Part shown: one piece after another, positions 7,968-16,754 of the stretch
How positions within the stretch are numbered: position 1 is the first letter of the stretch
Layout: each line of letters starts with the position of its first letter
NCBI RefSeq assembly: GCF_046197875.1
Contig: NZ_CP166991.1
Location: forward strand, 496,001-560,000
Length of the DNA: 64,000 nucleotides
Direction: 5' to 3'
From: Methanobrevibacter_A acididurans
GTDB lineage: Archaea > Methanobacteriota > Methanobacteria > Methanobacteriales > Methanobacteriaceae
The notes under the pieces: model-generated
Told to the model about the DNA's origin: nothing
Database searches by the model: none
The model's input: the letters and a program-made list of their open reading frames with translations, nothing else
Translations under genes and position numbers: made by a program

Positions 7968-8366
7968 ATGAAAGCAAGTACATCAAATATTACAAAACCT
8001 TTACCTGTTGGTGCTAGACTTCAATGTGTTGATAATACTGGTGCACGTGAAATTGAAATTTTATCTGTAAAAGGATTTAAAGGTGTCCGCAGACGACTTG
8101 ATGCAGCTGGTGTTGGTGACTTAGTTACAGCTTCAGTTAAAAAAGGAACTGCGGATATGCGAAGAGAAATTGTTCAAGCTGTTGTAGTAAGACAAAAGAA
8201 AGAATTTAGACGTGCTGATGGTCTTCGTGTTAAATTTGAAGATAATGCGGCAGTTATAATAACTCCTGAAGGATTATTAAAAGGTTCTGAAGTAAGAGGT
8301 CCTGTAGCTAAAGAAGCTGCAGATAAATGGCCTAGTGTTGGTAGTGCAGCTAGCATTTTAATTTAA
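7968..8366 (+). CDS. rpl14: Large-subunit ribosomal protein L14 (uL14)
   Basis: The 132 residues include the L14 signature VGARLQCVDNTGAREIEIL and the C-terminal EVRGPVAKEAADKWPSVGS. L14 forms part of the inter-subunit bridge and binds the anti-association factor aIF6. It is tightly spaced in the operon. Confidence 0.96.
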   Translation: MKASTSNITKPLPVGARLQCVDNTGAREIEILSVKGFKGVRRRLDAAGVGDLVTASVKKGTADMRREIVQAVVVRQKKEFRRADGLRVKFEDNAAVIITPEGLLKGSEVRGPVAKEAADKWPSVGSAASILI

Positions 8367-8377
8367 AGGTGAAAATT

Positions 8378-8728
8378 ATGTCAAAACAACCAAGAAAACA
8401 AAGAAAAGCATTATACTCTGCACCTTTACACCAACGTCGTAACAGAATGAGTGTAAATTTAAGTCATGAATTAAGAGAAAAGTTAGGTAAAAGATCTCTT
8501 CCTGTTAAAGTTGGAGATAAAGTAACCGTACTTCGTGGTGATTTTAAAGGTCAAGATGGTGAAGTCGAAGCTATTGACATTAAAAGATACAAAGTTACTA
8601 TTGATGGAATAACTTTAAATAAAGCTGATGGTAATGTAGTATTTTTACAAGTTCACCCTTCTAACTTAATGATTACTGATGCAGATTTAGATGATGATAA
8701 AAGAAATAAACATGTAAAGGAGGAATAA
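8378..8728 (+). CDS. rpl24: Large-subunit ribosomal protein L24 (uL24)
   Basis: The 116-residue product starts MSKQPRKQRKALYSAPLHQR and has a KOW motif (VGDKVTVLRGDFKGQDGEV). An in-frame GTG at 8369 is part of the AGGTGA ribosome binding site, so the ATG at 8378 is the real start. L24 nucleates folding of the 5' domain of 23S rRNA. Confidence 0.95.
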   Translation: MSKQPRKQRKALYSAPLHQRRNRMSVNLSHELREKLGKRSLPVKVGDKVTVLRGDFKGQDGEVEAIDIKRYKVTIDGITLNKADGNVVFLQVHPSNLMITDADLDDDKRNKHVKEE

Positions 8729-8731
8729 ATA

Positions 8732-9463
8732 ATGGCAAATATGGGATCAAGAAAACATCTTAAAAGATATAAAGCTCCTAAATCCTGGCCTATCCATCCA
8801 AAAGAAAAAACTTGGACAGTTAAACCAGCAGCAGGTCCACATGCTATTGAAGATTCCTTATCTTTAATGGTAGTAGTTCGAGATGTATTAAAAATAGCTG
8901 ATAATTCCAGAGAAGCAAAAACTATAATAAATTCTGGAGATATCTTAATAGATGGAAAAGTTAAAAAAGATTATAAATATCCAGTTGGATTAATGGATAT
9001 AATTACAATTCCAAAAAATGAAACATCTTACCGAGTATTATTAGATAATAAAAACAGATTAACTTTATTAAAAATTAATAATAATGATGCTGATGAAAAA
9101 TTATCTAAAATCGTTAATAAAACTACAATCAAAGGTGGAAAAATACAATATAATCTTCATGATGGTAGAAACTTATTAACAGATGGAGATTACAAAGTCG
9201 GAGATGTTTTAAGTCTTAAATTACCTGAACAAGAAGTTCAAAACTCATTCAAATTAGAAGAAGGAGCTACTGTTCTTGTTACTGGAGGAAAACATACTGG
9301 AGAAATAGGTAAAATATCTGAAATTATTATCAGTAAAACTTCTAATCCAAATACTGTAATTATAGAAAACAATAAGAAAGAAAATTTCTTAACTTTAAAA
9401 GATTACGCATTTGTTATTGGTGGAGAAAAACCTGTAATTGACTTATTGGAGGTTAACCAATGA
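8732..9463 (+). CDS. rps4e: Small-subunit ribosomal protein S4e (eS4)
   Basis: The 243-residue product has the S4e start MANMGSRKHLKRYKAPKSWP, an S4-like RNA-binding region (REAKTIINSGDILIDGKVKKD) and a KOW-type segment near the C-terminus (VLVTGGKHTGEIGKI). It is found only in archaea and eukaryotes. Its end overlaps the rpl5 start by four bases and carries the GGAGG for rpl5. Confidence 0.95.
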   Translation: MANMGSRKHLKRYKAPKSWPIHPKEKTWTVKPAAGPHAIEDSLSLMVVVRDVLKIADNSREAKTIINSGDILIDGKVKKDYKYPVGLMDIITIPKNETSYRVLLDNKNRLTLLKINNNDADEKLSKIVNKTTIKGGKIQYNLHDGRNLLTDGDYKVGDVLSLKLPEQEVQNSFKLEEGATVLVTGGKHTGEIGKISEIIISKTSNPNTVIIENNKKENFLTLKDYAFVIGGEKPVIDLLEVNQ

Positions 9464-9987
9464 ATCCTATGGATCAAATAAAAATTTCCAAAGCTACAGT
9501 AAATATAGGTGTAGGAGAATCTGGTGAAAAATTAACTCGTGCTTTAACTTTACTCGAAAATTTCACAGAACAAAAACCAGTAAAAACTTTTTCTAAAGTT
9601 ACTAATCCTGAATTTGGTATTCGTAAAAGACAACCAATTGCATGTAAAGTAACTTTAAGAGGTGAAAAAGCTGATAGAGTTATTAAAATGGTATTAGATG
9701 GTATTAATAATAAGATTAAACCTACCCAATTTGATGCTCAAGGTAACTTATCTTTCGGTATAAGAGAACATATTGATATTCCAGGAATGAGATATAACCC
9801 TGATATTGGTATATTTGGTATGAATATTTCTGTAACCTTTGAAAAACCAGGATACAGAATAGCTAAAAGAAAAATCCAAAATAAAAAGATTCCTCAAAAA
9901 CATAAAATTACTCCAGAACAAACCATGAAATTCATGGAAGATAATTTTAATGTAAACTATGTGGATGAAATTATTGAAACTTATTAA
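9460..9987 (+). CDS. rpl5: Large-subunit ribosomal protein L5 (uL5)
   Basis: The 175 residues contain the L5 patterns ISKATVNIGVGESGEKL, GIRKRQPIACKVTLRG and FGIREHIDIPGMRYNPDIGI. L5 binds 5S rRNA with L18. The ATG at 9460 is 7 bases from GGAGG and overlaps the rps4e stop region. A second ATG at 9469 is possible but less well spaced. Confidence 0.95.
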   Translation: MNPMDQIKISKATVNIGVGESGEKLTRALTLLENFTEQKPVKTFSKVTNPEFGIRKRQPIACKVTLRGEKADRVIKMVLDGINNKIKPTQFDAQGNLSFGIREHIDIPGMRYNPDIGIFGMNISVTFEKPGYRIAKRKIQNKKIPQKHKITPEQTMKFMEDNFNVNYVDEIIETY

Positions 9988-10009
9988 ATAAATATAAAAG
10001 GTGATAAAT

Positions 10010-10153
10010 TTGCCAAGAAAATACGGTAGAGCAGCAAAAAAATGTAGTCGATGTGGAGATCATTCTGCTATGATCAGTCGTTATGGATTAAATTTATGTC
10101 GACAATGCTTTAGAGAAGTCGCCCCAAAGATTGGATTTAAAAAATATAATTAA
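10010..10153 (+). CDS. rps14: Small-subunit ribosomal protein S14 (uS14), zinc type
   Basis: This 47-codon gene starts with TTG and reads MPRKYGRAAKKCSRCGDHSA, ending IGFKKYN. Two CxxC pairs (C12/C15 and C30/C33) form the zinc knuckle of the short archaeal S14 (S29e type), which packs in the 30S head. AAAGGTGAT at 9998-10006 is suitably spaced for the TTG. The position between rpl5 and rps8 is the expected one. Confidence 0.95.
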   Translation: MPRKYGRAAKKCSRCGDHSAMISRYGLNLCRQCFREVAPKIGFKKYN

Positions 10154-10212
10154 ATTATATTGAATTTTTTACAAAAATTATTAAAATTAAAAATTAAAAA
10201 GGTGTTATAGTT

Positions 10213-10605
10213 ATGACTCTTATGGATCCTCTTGCTGATGCTTTAACTAATTTAAGAAACAATGAATTACAAGTTAATAATCATTGTACTATAAGCCCAG
10301 CATCAAAATTAATCGGGCAAGTTTTAAGCACAATGCAAAAAGAGAATTATATAGATGAATTTGAATATATAGATGACAATAAGGCTGGAAAATTCGAAGT
10401 AGAATTAGATGGTAACATTAATCAATGTGGTGTTATTAAGCCTCGTCATGCTGTAAAGAAAGATGAATTTGAAAAATTTGAAAAAAGATATTTACCAGCA
10501 AAGAATTTCGGTATTTTAATCGTTACTACTCCTGAAGGTATTATGACCCACAAGGAAGCTAAAGAACGAGGTATCGGTGGAAGATTGTTGGCTTATATGT
10601 ATTAG
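10213..10605 (+). CDS. rps8: Small-subunit ribosomal protein S8 (uS8)
   Basis: The 130-residue product begins MTLMDPLADALTNLRNNELQ and ends with the S8 signature TTPEGIMTHKEAKERGIGGRL. S8 binds helix 21 of 16S rRNA. AAAGGTGT precedes the ATG by about 9 bases, in a 59-base A/T-rich spacer. Confidence 0.96.
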   Translation: MTLMDPLADALTNLRNNELQVNNHCTISPASKLIGQVLSTMQKENYIDEFEYIDDNKAGKFEVELDGNINQCGVIKPRHAVKKDEFEKFEKRYLPAKNFGILIVTTPEGIMTHKEAKERGIGGRLLAYMY

Positions 10606-10615
10606 GTGATTATGT

Positions 10616-11164
10616 ATGGTATTAGCTGCAGCTATTAAGGAAGAAATTGAAATTCCTGAAGGCGTTGAAGTTAACCTTGAAAAAGTTAACATTGAAGACA
10701 CTATTTCTGTCAAAGGTCCAAATGGTGAAACTTCTAGAAAATTTAATTATCCAAACCTAACTATTACTAAAGAAGATAATTCTATAATAATAGAAACTAA
10801 TTTCCCAAAGAAACAAGATAAATCTATGGTTGGAACAACTAAAGCTCATATTAATAATATGTTAATAGGAGTTACAGATGGATTTACTTACAAAATGAAA
10901 ATTGTATTCGCTCACTTTCCAATGACTGTTAAAGTTAGTGGAAATAAAGTAAATATAGACAATTTTATTGGTGAAAGAAGTCCTAGATTATCTAATATTG
11001 TAGGTTCTGCAAAAGTTAGTGTTAAAGGTGATGAAGTAACCATTACTGGTGTAAATAAAGAAGATGTTGGTCAAACTATGGCTAATTTAGAACAAGCTAC
11101 TAAAATTACAGGAAAAGATCCTAGAGTTTTCCAAGATGGTATTTACTTAGTTAGCAAAGAATAA
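10616..11164 (+). CDS. rpl6: Large-subunit ribosomal protein L6 (uL6)
   Basis: The 182 residues show the two repeated L6 domains, with VEVNLEKVNIEDTISVKGPNG and the C-terminal KITGKDPRVFQDGIYLV typical of archaea. L6 supports the sarcin-ricin loop region. A preceding ATG at 10612 is in another frame; GGTGAT at 10605-10610 serves the ATG at 10616. Confidence 0.95.
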   Translation: MVLAAAIKEEIEIPEGVEVNLEKVNIEDTISVKGPNGETSRKFNYPNLTITKEDNSIIIETNFPKKQDKSMVGTTKAHINNMLIGVTDGFTYKMKIVFAHFPMTVKVSGNKVNIDNFIGERSPRLSNIVGSAKVSVKGDEVTITGVNKEDVGQTMANLEQATKITGKDPRVFQDGIYLVSKE

Positions 11165-11188
11165 AAGAGTTATTTATTGGTGATTATT

Positions 11189-11515
11189 ATGAATAAAAAA
11201 TTTAATAGACAAGAATATGCTCGTTACAAAAAATTAGGTAATAAATGGAGACGTCCTCGAGGTAAAACCAGTAAAATGAGAAGATATGAAGCTGGTAAGC
11301 CTGATATGCCTGCAATAGGTTATCGTTCCCCTAGAGTTACAAGAGGTTTACATCCTTCTGGATACAAAGATGTACTTGTATGTAATATGAAAGAATTAGA
11401 AGCTTTAAATCCTGATACTGAAGCAGGAAGAATTAGTGCTTCTATAGGTTCTAGAAAGAAAGCTATGATGTTAGAAAAAGCATCAGAATTAGGAATAAAA
11501 ATATTAAATAAATAA
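11189..11515 (+). CDS. rpl32e: Large-subunit ribosomal protein L32e (eL32)
   Basis: The 108-residue product has the L32e features RYKKLGNKWRRPRGKTSKMR and PAIGYRSPRVTRGLHPSGY. In-frame TTG and GTG codons upstream fall within the GGTGAT ribosome binding site, so the ATG at 11189 is preferred. It is the last gene before a 404-base break in the operon. Confidence 0.94.
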   Translation: MNKKFNRQEYARYKKLGNKWRRPRGKTSKMRRYEAGKPDMPAIGYRSPRVTRGLHPSGYKDVLVCNMKELEALNPDTEAGRISASIGSRKKAMMLEKASELGIKILNK

Positions 11516-11919
11516 ATTTTTATTATACAATAAAAAGTTTTTTTAATCATTTTCAATTTTAAATGAAAAAATGATTATTTCCAAATTATATTAATGATTA
11601 TTAGAAAAAAATTATCTTATAAACTACTTGATGAAATTAAAAAAATTAATTGGGCAGTTATTTAAAATGATATGGGATTATGGAGTACAGTTTGTAACCT
11701 CAAATCAAACTTTAAATAACATTTATCTGAATTAGATTAAATCTTTTTCAGCATTTTTTTAAAACTTCATTAAGCAAATATAATTCATTGTAAAATTTAA
11801 GGGAAATCTAAAAACTTGAAAAAATTGCAATTATTTTATTTCAAGCTATAAATAATTAGAATAATTCTATAATAAAAAAATAAATCAATTACTTTAAAAA
11901 AATAATTGGAGGATTATTA
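11516..11919. other. 404-bp non-coding break inside the ribosomal operon
   Basis: No open frame of note is seen. A hairpin lies just after rpl32e. The rest is A/T-rich, with a possible box A (TTATAAAC) near 11616 and GGAGGA before rpl19e. A break of this size splits the cluster and suggests a separate promoter for rpl19e onward. Confidence 0.5.
11544..11577 (+). terminator. Hairpin after rpl32e, possible terminator or processing site
   Basis: TAATCATTTT (11544-11553) pairs perfectly with AAAATGATTA (11568-11577) around a 14-base loop. A T7 run precedes it at 11538-11544. Oligo-T alone can terminate archaeal transcription, so the T-run plus hairpin is a candidate 3' end. Confidence 0.4.
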
Positions 11920-12366
11920 ATGAATCTTACAACTCAAAAAAGATTAGCTGCTAGTATTCTTAAAGTAGGAGTTAATCGAGTATGGATTGATCCTGAAGAA
12001 ATCGAAGAAGTTTCTAGAGCTATCACTAGAGATTCAGTTCGTCAACTTATCGATCAAGGAATTATTAAAGCTAAACCTGAAACTGGTATTAGTAGTTACA
12101 GATCTAAAAAGATTAAACAACAAAAAGCAAAAGGTAGACGTAAAGGACGAGGTAGTATAAAAGGAGCTAAAAAAGCTCGGAACCCTAAAAAGAAAGTTTG
12201 GATGAGAACTATCCGTGCTTTAAGAGGGGAATTAAAAGATATGCGTGATGCAGATCAAATAGATCCTACTACTTATCGTAAATTGTATAAAATGGCTAAA
12301 GGTGGAGCCTTCAAAAGTAAATCTTATATGAAGTCTTACGCTCGTGACCATGAATTACTTAAATAG
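11920..12366 (+). CDS. rpl19e: Large-subunit ribosomal protein L19e (eL19)
   Basis: The 148-residue product begins MNLTTQKRLAASILKVGVNR and has the basic long-helix region KGRRKGRGSIKGAKKARNP, typical of archaeal L19e. GGAGGA lies 7 bases upstream of the ATG. Its stop falls within the Shine-Dalgarno region of rpl18. Confidence 0.95.
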   Translation: MNLTTQKRLAASILKVGVNRVWIDPEEIEEVSRAITRDSVRQLIDQGIIKAKPETGISSYRSKKIKQQKAKGRRKGRGSIKGAKKARNPKKKVWMRTIRALRGELKDMRDADQIDPTTYRKLYKMAKGGAFKSKSYMKSYARDHELLK

Positions 12367-12377
12367 GAGGAATGAAC

Positions 12378-12956
12378 TTGGCACACGGATCAAATTATAA
12401 AGTAGCATTCAGAAGAAGAAGAGAAGGAAAAACTGATTATGCTCAAAGAATGAAATTAGTTAAGATTAATGCAAATAGATTAGTTGTTAGAGTTTCTAAT
12501 GCTAATGTTATTGTTCAAGTTGTAAAAGTAGGTGAAAATGGAGATGAAACATTAGTATCTGCTCATAGTAAAGAACTTAATAAATTAGGTTGGAAAGCTG
12601 GAAACAAAAACACTAGTGCTGTATATTTAACTGGTTATTTATGTGGTAAAAAAGCTTTAGCTGCAAACATTGATGAAGCTATCGCAGATATAGGTTTAAA
12701 ATCTCCTATTAAAGGTTCTAAAATATTTGCTGCTATTAAAGGAGCTTCTGATGCTGGATTTTATGTACCATTTGGTGAAAAAGTTATTCCTAGTGAAGAA
12801 CGTATTAATGGTCAACATATTGCAGATTATGCAGAATCCTTAGATGAAGCTGATTTAAAAACTAAATTTAGTAAATATTTAGAAAATGATCTTCAACCTG
12901 TAGATTTACCGGATCACTTTGAAGAAATTAAAAATAAAATTGATGATGAGGTATAA
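12378..12956 (+). CDS. rpl18: Large-subunit ribosomal protein L18 (uL18)
   Basis: The 192-residue product binds 5S rRNA. The start is taken as TTG at 12378, giving MAHGSNYKVAFRRRREGKTD as in archaeal relatives. GGAGG at 12366-12370 is 7 bases away from it, whereas the in-frame ATG at 12372 is only one base away. The archaeal C-terminal extension is present (residues about 130-192, acidic at the end). Confidence 0.94.
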   Translation: MAHGSNYKVAFRRRREGKTDYAQRMKLVKINANRLVVRVSNANVIVQVVKVGENGDETLVSAHSKELNKLGWKAGNKNTSAVYLTGYLCGKKALAANIDEAIADIGLKSPIKGSKIFAAIKGASDAGFYVPFGEKVIPSEERINGQHIADYAESLDEADLKTKFSKYLENDLQPVDLPDHFEEIKNKIDDEV

Positions 12957-12958
12957 CT

Positions 12959-13597
12959 ATGAGTTTTAATATTGATGAATGGGAACCTACCACAAAAATT
13001 GGTACTCAAGTAAAAGAAGGTACTATTACTGATATAGATGAAATTTTTGAAAAAGGTTTACCTATAATGGAATTAGAAATAGTAGATGCCTTACTTCCAG
13101 ACCTTGAAGAAGAAGTAATGGATGTTAACTTAGTTCAAAGAATGCACAAATCTGGAAGAAAAGTAAACTTCAGAGTAATTGTTGCTGTTGGAAATAAAAA
13201 CGGTTATGTTGGATTAGGTCAAGGTAAAGCTAGAGAAGTAGGTCCAGCTATTAGAAAAGCTGTTGATAATGCTAAGTACAATTTAATTAAAGTACGAAGA
13301 GGATGTGGAGATTGGGGTTGTGTTTGTGGTAAACAACATACAGTTCCTTTCAAAGTCACAGGTAATACTGGTAGTGTAGATGTAACTTTAATCCCTGCTC
13401 CTGCTGGAGTAGGATTAGCTGTAGGAAATGTTGGTAAAACAATCTTAGGTCTTGCAGGTATTAAAGATGTTTGGAGTAGTGCTAGTGGCCAAACTCAAAC
13501 AACTGTTAACTTTGCATTCGCAGTTTTCGATGCTTTAAAAGAATTAAGTAAAGTTAAAGCAACTAAAGGCGAATTAAAAGGCATGGGAGTGCTTTAA
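12959..13597 (+). CDS. rps5: Small-subunit ribosomal protein S5 (uS5)
   Basis: The 212 residues contain the S5 double-stranded RNA-binding motif (RVIVAVGNKNGYVGLGQGKA) and the C-terminal domain (VTLIPAPAGVGLAVGNVGKT). S5 helps control decoding accuracy at the mRNA entry site. The gene starts two bases after rpl18. Confidence 0.96.
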   Translation: MSFNIDEWEPTTKIGTQVKEGTITDIDEIFEKGLPIMELEIVDALLPDLEEEVMDVNLVQRMHKSGRKVNFRVIVAVGNKNGYVGLGQGKAREVGPAIRKAVDNAKYNLIKVRRGCGDWGCVCGKQHTVPFKVTGNTGSVDVTLIPAPAGVGLAVGNVGKTILGLAGIKDVWSSASGQTQTTVNFAFAVFDALKELSKVKATKGELKGMGVL

Positions 13598-13610
13598 ATA
13601 GGTGATTATC

Positions 13611-14069
13611 ATGTTTTTTGTTATTAGAGTTAGAGGTAGTACAGGTGTTATTGCTGACATCAAAGATACATTAGATTTACTAAATCTTACAAGAATCAGC
13701 CATGCTGTTTTAGTTGAAGAAAATCCAAGTATGAAAGGTATGCTTCAAAAAGCAAAAGATTATCTTACTTGGGGAGAAATTGATGCTGAAACATTAACTG
13801 AAATTATTGAAAAAAGAGGAAAACTTGTTGGTGGAGATAAAGTCACTGAAGAATATCTTAAAGAAAATACTGATTTTTCATCTTTTGAAGAATTAGCTAA
13901 TGCATTAATCAATGCTGAAATTAAAGCTAAAGATATTAATATGAAACCTGTTTTCCGTTTACACCCTCCAAGAAAAGGTTATGAATCTATCCGTCTTACT
14001 TATAATGAAGGTGGAACCCTTGGTTACAGAGGCGAAGAAATTATTGATCTCGCAAAGAGAATGAGTTAA
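13611..14069 (+). CDS. rpl30: Large-subunit ribosomal protein L30 (uL30)
   Basis: The 152-residue product is the long archaeal form: MFFVIRVRGSTGVIADIKDT at the start and VFRLHPPRKGYESIRLTYNE near the end. The in-frame GTG at 13602 is part of the GGTGAT ribosome binding site; the ATG at 13611 is the start. Confidence 0.94.
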   Translation: MFFVIRVRGSTGVIADIKDTLDLLNLTRISHAVLVEENPSMKGMLQKAKDYLTWGEIDAETLTEIIEKRGKLVGGDKVTEEYLKENTDFSSFEELANALINAEIKAKDINMKPVFRLHPPRKGYESIRLTYNEGGTLGYRGEEIIDLAKRMS

Positions 14070-14084
14070 TTATTGGTGGTATGA

Positions 14085-14522
14085 ATGATTAGAAAAAGTC
14101 GTAAAATTAATAAACAAAGAGGCTCTCGTTCTATTGGTGGAGGATGCTCCAAAAAACGTAGAGGTGCAGGAAATAGAGGTGGAAGAGGTTTAGCTGGTGC
14201 AGATAAACAACACTGGACTTGGACTGTAATTCACGATCCTGATCATTATGGTAAACATGGATTTAAAAGACCTCAAAAAATGGTTAAAAAAATTAATCCT
14301 GTTAACTTAAGTTATTTAGATGATAAATCTGAAGAATTATTAGAAAAAGGTATTGCTTCTAAAGATGGAGATTCTATTGTTATAGATATAACTGAATTAG
14401 GTTACAATAAAGTTTTAGCTAAAGGTTCTATTTCAAAACCATTAACTATTAAATCTCCTTCTTTTTCAGCTTCTGCTATTGCTAAATTAGAAGAAGCTGG
14501 AGGCGAAGCTGTAGAATTATAA
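14085..14522 (+). CDS. rpl15: Large-subunit ribosomal protein L15 (uL15)
   Basis: The 145-residue product has the basic Gly/Arg-rich N-terminal arm (GSRSIGGGCSKKRRGAGNRG) and a C-terminal core ending SASAIAKLEEAGGEAVEL. The ATG at 14081 reaches a stop after three codons, so 14085 is the start. It is the last gene of the ribosomal block before secY. Confidence 0.95.
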   Translation: MIRKSRKINKQRGSRSIGGGCSKKRRGAGNRGGRGLAGADKQHWTWTVIHDPDHYGKHGFKRPQKMVKKINPVNLSYLDDKSEELLEKGIASKDGDSIVIDITELGYNKVLAKGSISKPLTIKSPSFSASAIAKLEEAGGEAVEL

Positions 14523-14618
14523 TTTAACTAATTTAATATAATTCTATATTTTTTATTATTTCAAAAAGTTTATTTTATTAAAAATAGTTTTATTAATCAT
14601 GAAAATTAATATATTATT

Positions 14619-14657
14619 AATTTAATGAGTTGGCTATTTTTATTCATTAAATTTTTT
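14619..14657 (+). terminator. Stem-loop with T-run between rpl15 and secY
   Basis: AATTTAATGA (14619-14628) pairs perfectly with TCATTAAATT (14644-14653) around a 15-base loop. Six T residues follow at 14652-14657. It lies 49 bases before the secY start, so it could be a terminator or an attenuator in the secY leader. Confidence 0.45.
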
Positions 14658-14705
14658 AAAATATTTAAAAATTTATTATTTAGTTAGTTATATCTGAGGA
14701 ATAAC

Positions 14706-16073
14706 ATGTCAGTTTTGGAAAATTTTAAACCTTTATTTAGGCTTCTTCCTGAAGTTAAAACTCCTATTCATAGAGAAAGTTTTAATGAGAAGCTTAAATG
14801 GACAGGTATTATATTGGTATTATATTTTATTTTAACTCAAGTTCCATTATATGGATTGAGTAGTGCAGCTGTTGATCAATTTGCTCAATTAAGAGCGGTT
14901 ATGGCTGGAAGTTTTGGTTCAATTTTAACTTTAGGGATTGGTCCTATTGTAACCGCATCAATTGTACTTCAACTATTAGTTGGTTCAAAAATATTAAAAT
15001 TAGATTTATCTTTACATGAAGATAAAGCAATGTTCCAAAGTACTCAGAAATTGTTAGCTATTGTTTTCACAATATTTGAAGCTGGAGTTCTTGTTTTTAC
15101 AGGAAGTTTAATACCTATAGATAACTCTTATCTTGGTGTATTAATGTTACAATTAGTTATTGGAGCTGTATTAATTATTTACCTTGATGAAGTTGTATCT
15201 AAATGGGGATTTGGTTCTGGTGTAGGTCTATTTATTGCAGCAGGTGTTGCTGAACAAATTGTTGTTGGTACATTTAACTTTTTACCATCACCAACTCAAC
15301 CTGGTACTTTCTCTGGTATGATTCCGCAATTTATCCAATCAATTGCTGCAGGACAACCTAATCCTTCTGTATTGCTCCCATTAATTGCTACTATAATAGT
15401 ATTTTTAATTGCTTCTTATGGTGAAAGTATGAGAGTAGAAATTCCTATTTCTCATGGATCTGTTAGAGGGCACGGAAGAATTAGAGGATCTGTTGGTAAA
15501 TATCCATTAAAATTTATTTATGCAAGTAATATGCCAGTTATATTAACTAGTGCATTATTAGTGAACGTTTCTCTTATGGCTAGTGTCTTCCAAAAATTAG
15601 GATGGCCAATATTAGGTGAAGTTTCACAAGGTCAAGCAATTAATGGTTTAGCATTATATTTAACAACTCCTTCTGGAGTTAGTATGTTATGGACTAATCC
15701 ATTTAGAGTAATCTTTTATGCTATTTTCTTCTTAGCATGTTGTGCTCTATTCAGTTGGTTATGGGTAGAAATCAGTGGATTAAATGCTAAAGAAGTTAGT
15801 AAAAAATTATATGATTCTGGTATTCAAATACCTGGATTCAGAAGTAGTAAGAGACAGTTATATAAAATTATGAATAAATATATTCCTGCATTAACCATAT
15901 TAGGTGGTTTATTCGTAGGACTTTTAGCATTTGGAGCTGATTTCACTCAAGCTTTAGGTGGAGGTACTGGTGTATTACTTACTGTTGGTATTGTATACAG
16001 GTTATATGAAGAAATTGCTCAAGAACAACTTATGGATATGCACCCAGTATTAAGAAAATTCTTAGACAACTAA
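14706..16073 (+). CDS. secY: Protein translocase subunit SecY
   Basis: The 455-residue product has the ten-helix SecY architecture. The N-terminal helix region RESFNEKLKWTGIILVLYF is followed by the plug/TM2 area (GIGPIVTASIVLQLLVGSK) and the cytoplasmic loop that binds the ribosome (RVEIPISHGSVRGHGRIRG, about residue 245). It forms the channel for exported and membrane proteins with SecE and Secbeta, which are encoded elsewhere. TGAGGAA precedes the ATG. Confidence 0.97.
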   Translation: MSVLENFKPLFRLLPEVKTPIHRESFNEKLKWTGIILVLYFILTQVPLYGLSSAAVDQFAQLRAVMAGSFGSILTLGIGPIVTASIVLQLLVGSKILKLDLSLHEDKAMFQSTQKLLAIVFTIFEAGVLVFTGSLIPIDNSYLGVLMLQLVIGAVLIIYLDEVVSKWGFGSGVGLFIAAGVAEQIVVGTFNFLPSPTQPGTFSGMIPQFIQSIAAGQPNPSVLLPLIATIIVFLIASYGESMRVEIPISHGSVRGHGRIRGSVGKYPLKFIYASNMPVILTSALLVNVSLMASVFQKLGWPILGEVSQGQAINGLALYLTTPSGVSMLWTNPFRVIFYAIFFLACCALFSWLWVEISGLNAKEVSKKLYDSGIQIPGFRSSKRQLYKIMNKYIPALTILGGLFVGLLAFGADFTQALGGGTGVLLTVGIVYRLYEEIAQEQLMDMHPVLRKFLDN

Positions 16074-16166
16074 GATTTTTAAACAAAAATATATTTTTTA
16101 TTTTATATTTTTTTTAAACATAAATATGATTTAATTTAAAATTTATAAATTATAAGAGGGATTATT

Positions 16167-16727
16167 ATGAAATTAGTAGTTTCAACAGGGATACCTGGTT
16201 CAGGTAGTACAACAGTATTAGAAAAAGCTTTACAAGAAGTCGATTATCTTCATATTAACTATGGAGATATCATGACTGAAATTGCTATTGAAAAAGAGTT
16301 AGTTGAAGATAGAGATTCTTTAAGAAAATTATCTTCTGATGTTCAAAAAGAAATTCAAAAGGAAGCAGGTATTAAAATTAAGGAGAAATCAAAATCTCAA
16401 AATGTTATAGTTGATACTCATTGTACTATTAACACTCCAGATGGTTATTTACCTGGATTACCTATATGGGTTTTAGAAGGATTATCTCCAGATTGTTTTA
16501 TATTAATCGAAGCAAATCCTGATGAAATATTATATAGACGATTGAATGATGATTCTAGAGTAAGAGATATTGAAAAAGCAAAGGATATTCAATTACATCA
16601 AGAAATGAATCGTGCAGCTTCTATGGCTTATGCAACTTTAACTGGTGCTACTGTAAAAATTATTAATAATCATGATAATCATTTAAATTCTACAGTTAAA
16701 AATTTTGTAGATTTATTAAAAGATTAA
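16167..16727 (+). CDS. adkA: Archaeal-type adenylate kinase AdkA
   Basis: The 186-residue product converts AMP and ATP to two ADP. It has the P-loop GIPGSGSTT at residues 8-16. The canonical lysine is replaced by Ser, as I recall for the methanogen AdkA family. It also has VDTHCTINTPDGYLPGLP, the AMP-binding region, and RRLNDDSRVRDIE. The neighbourhood secY-adkA-EMC3-like is typical of Methanobacteriales. Confidence 0.93.
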   Translation: MKLVVSTGIPGSGSTTVLEKALQEVDYLHINYGDIMTEIAIEKELVEDRDSLRKLSSDVQKEIQKEAGIKIKEKSKSQNVIVDTHCTINTPDGYLPGLPIWVLEGLSPDCFILIEANPDEILYRRLNDDSRVRDIEKAKDIQLHQEMNRAASMAYATLTGATVKIINNHDNHLNSTVKNFVDLLKD

Positions 16728-16754
16728 ATTGAATAATTTTAAGGAACTAATATT

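Noticed and set aside
16188..16220. Missing P-loop lysine in adenylate kinase, considered as inactivation
   Set aside because: Ser or Gly at this place is, as I recall, normal in methanogen AdkA proteins, and all other motifs are present.
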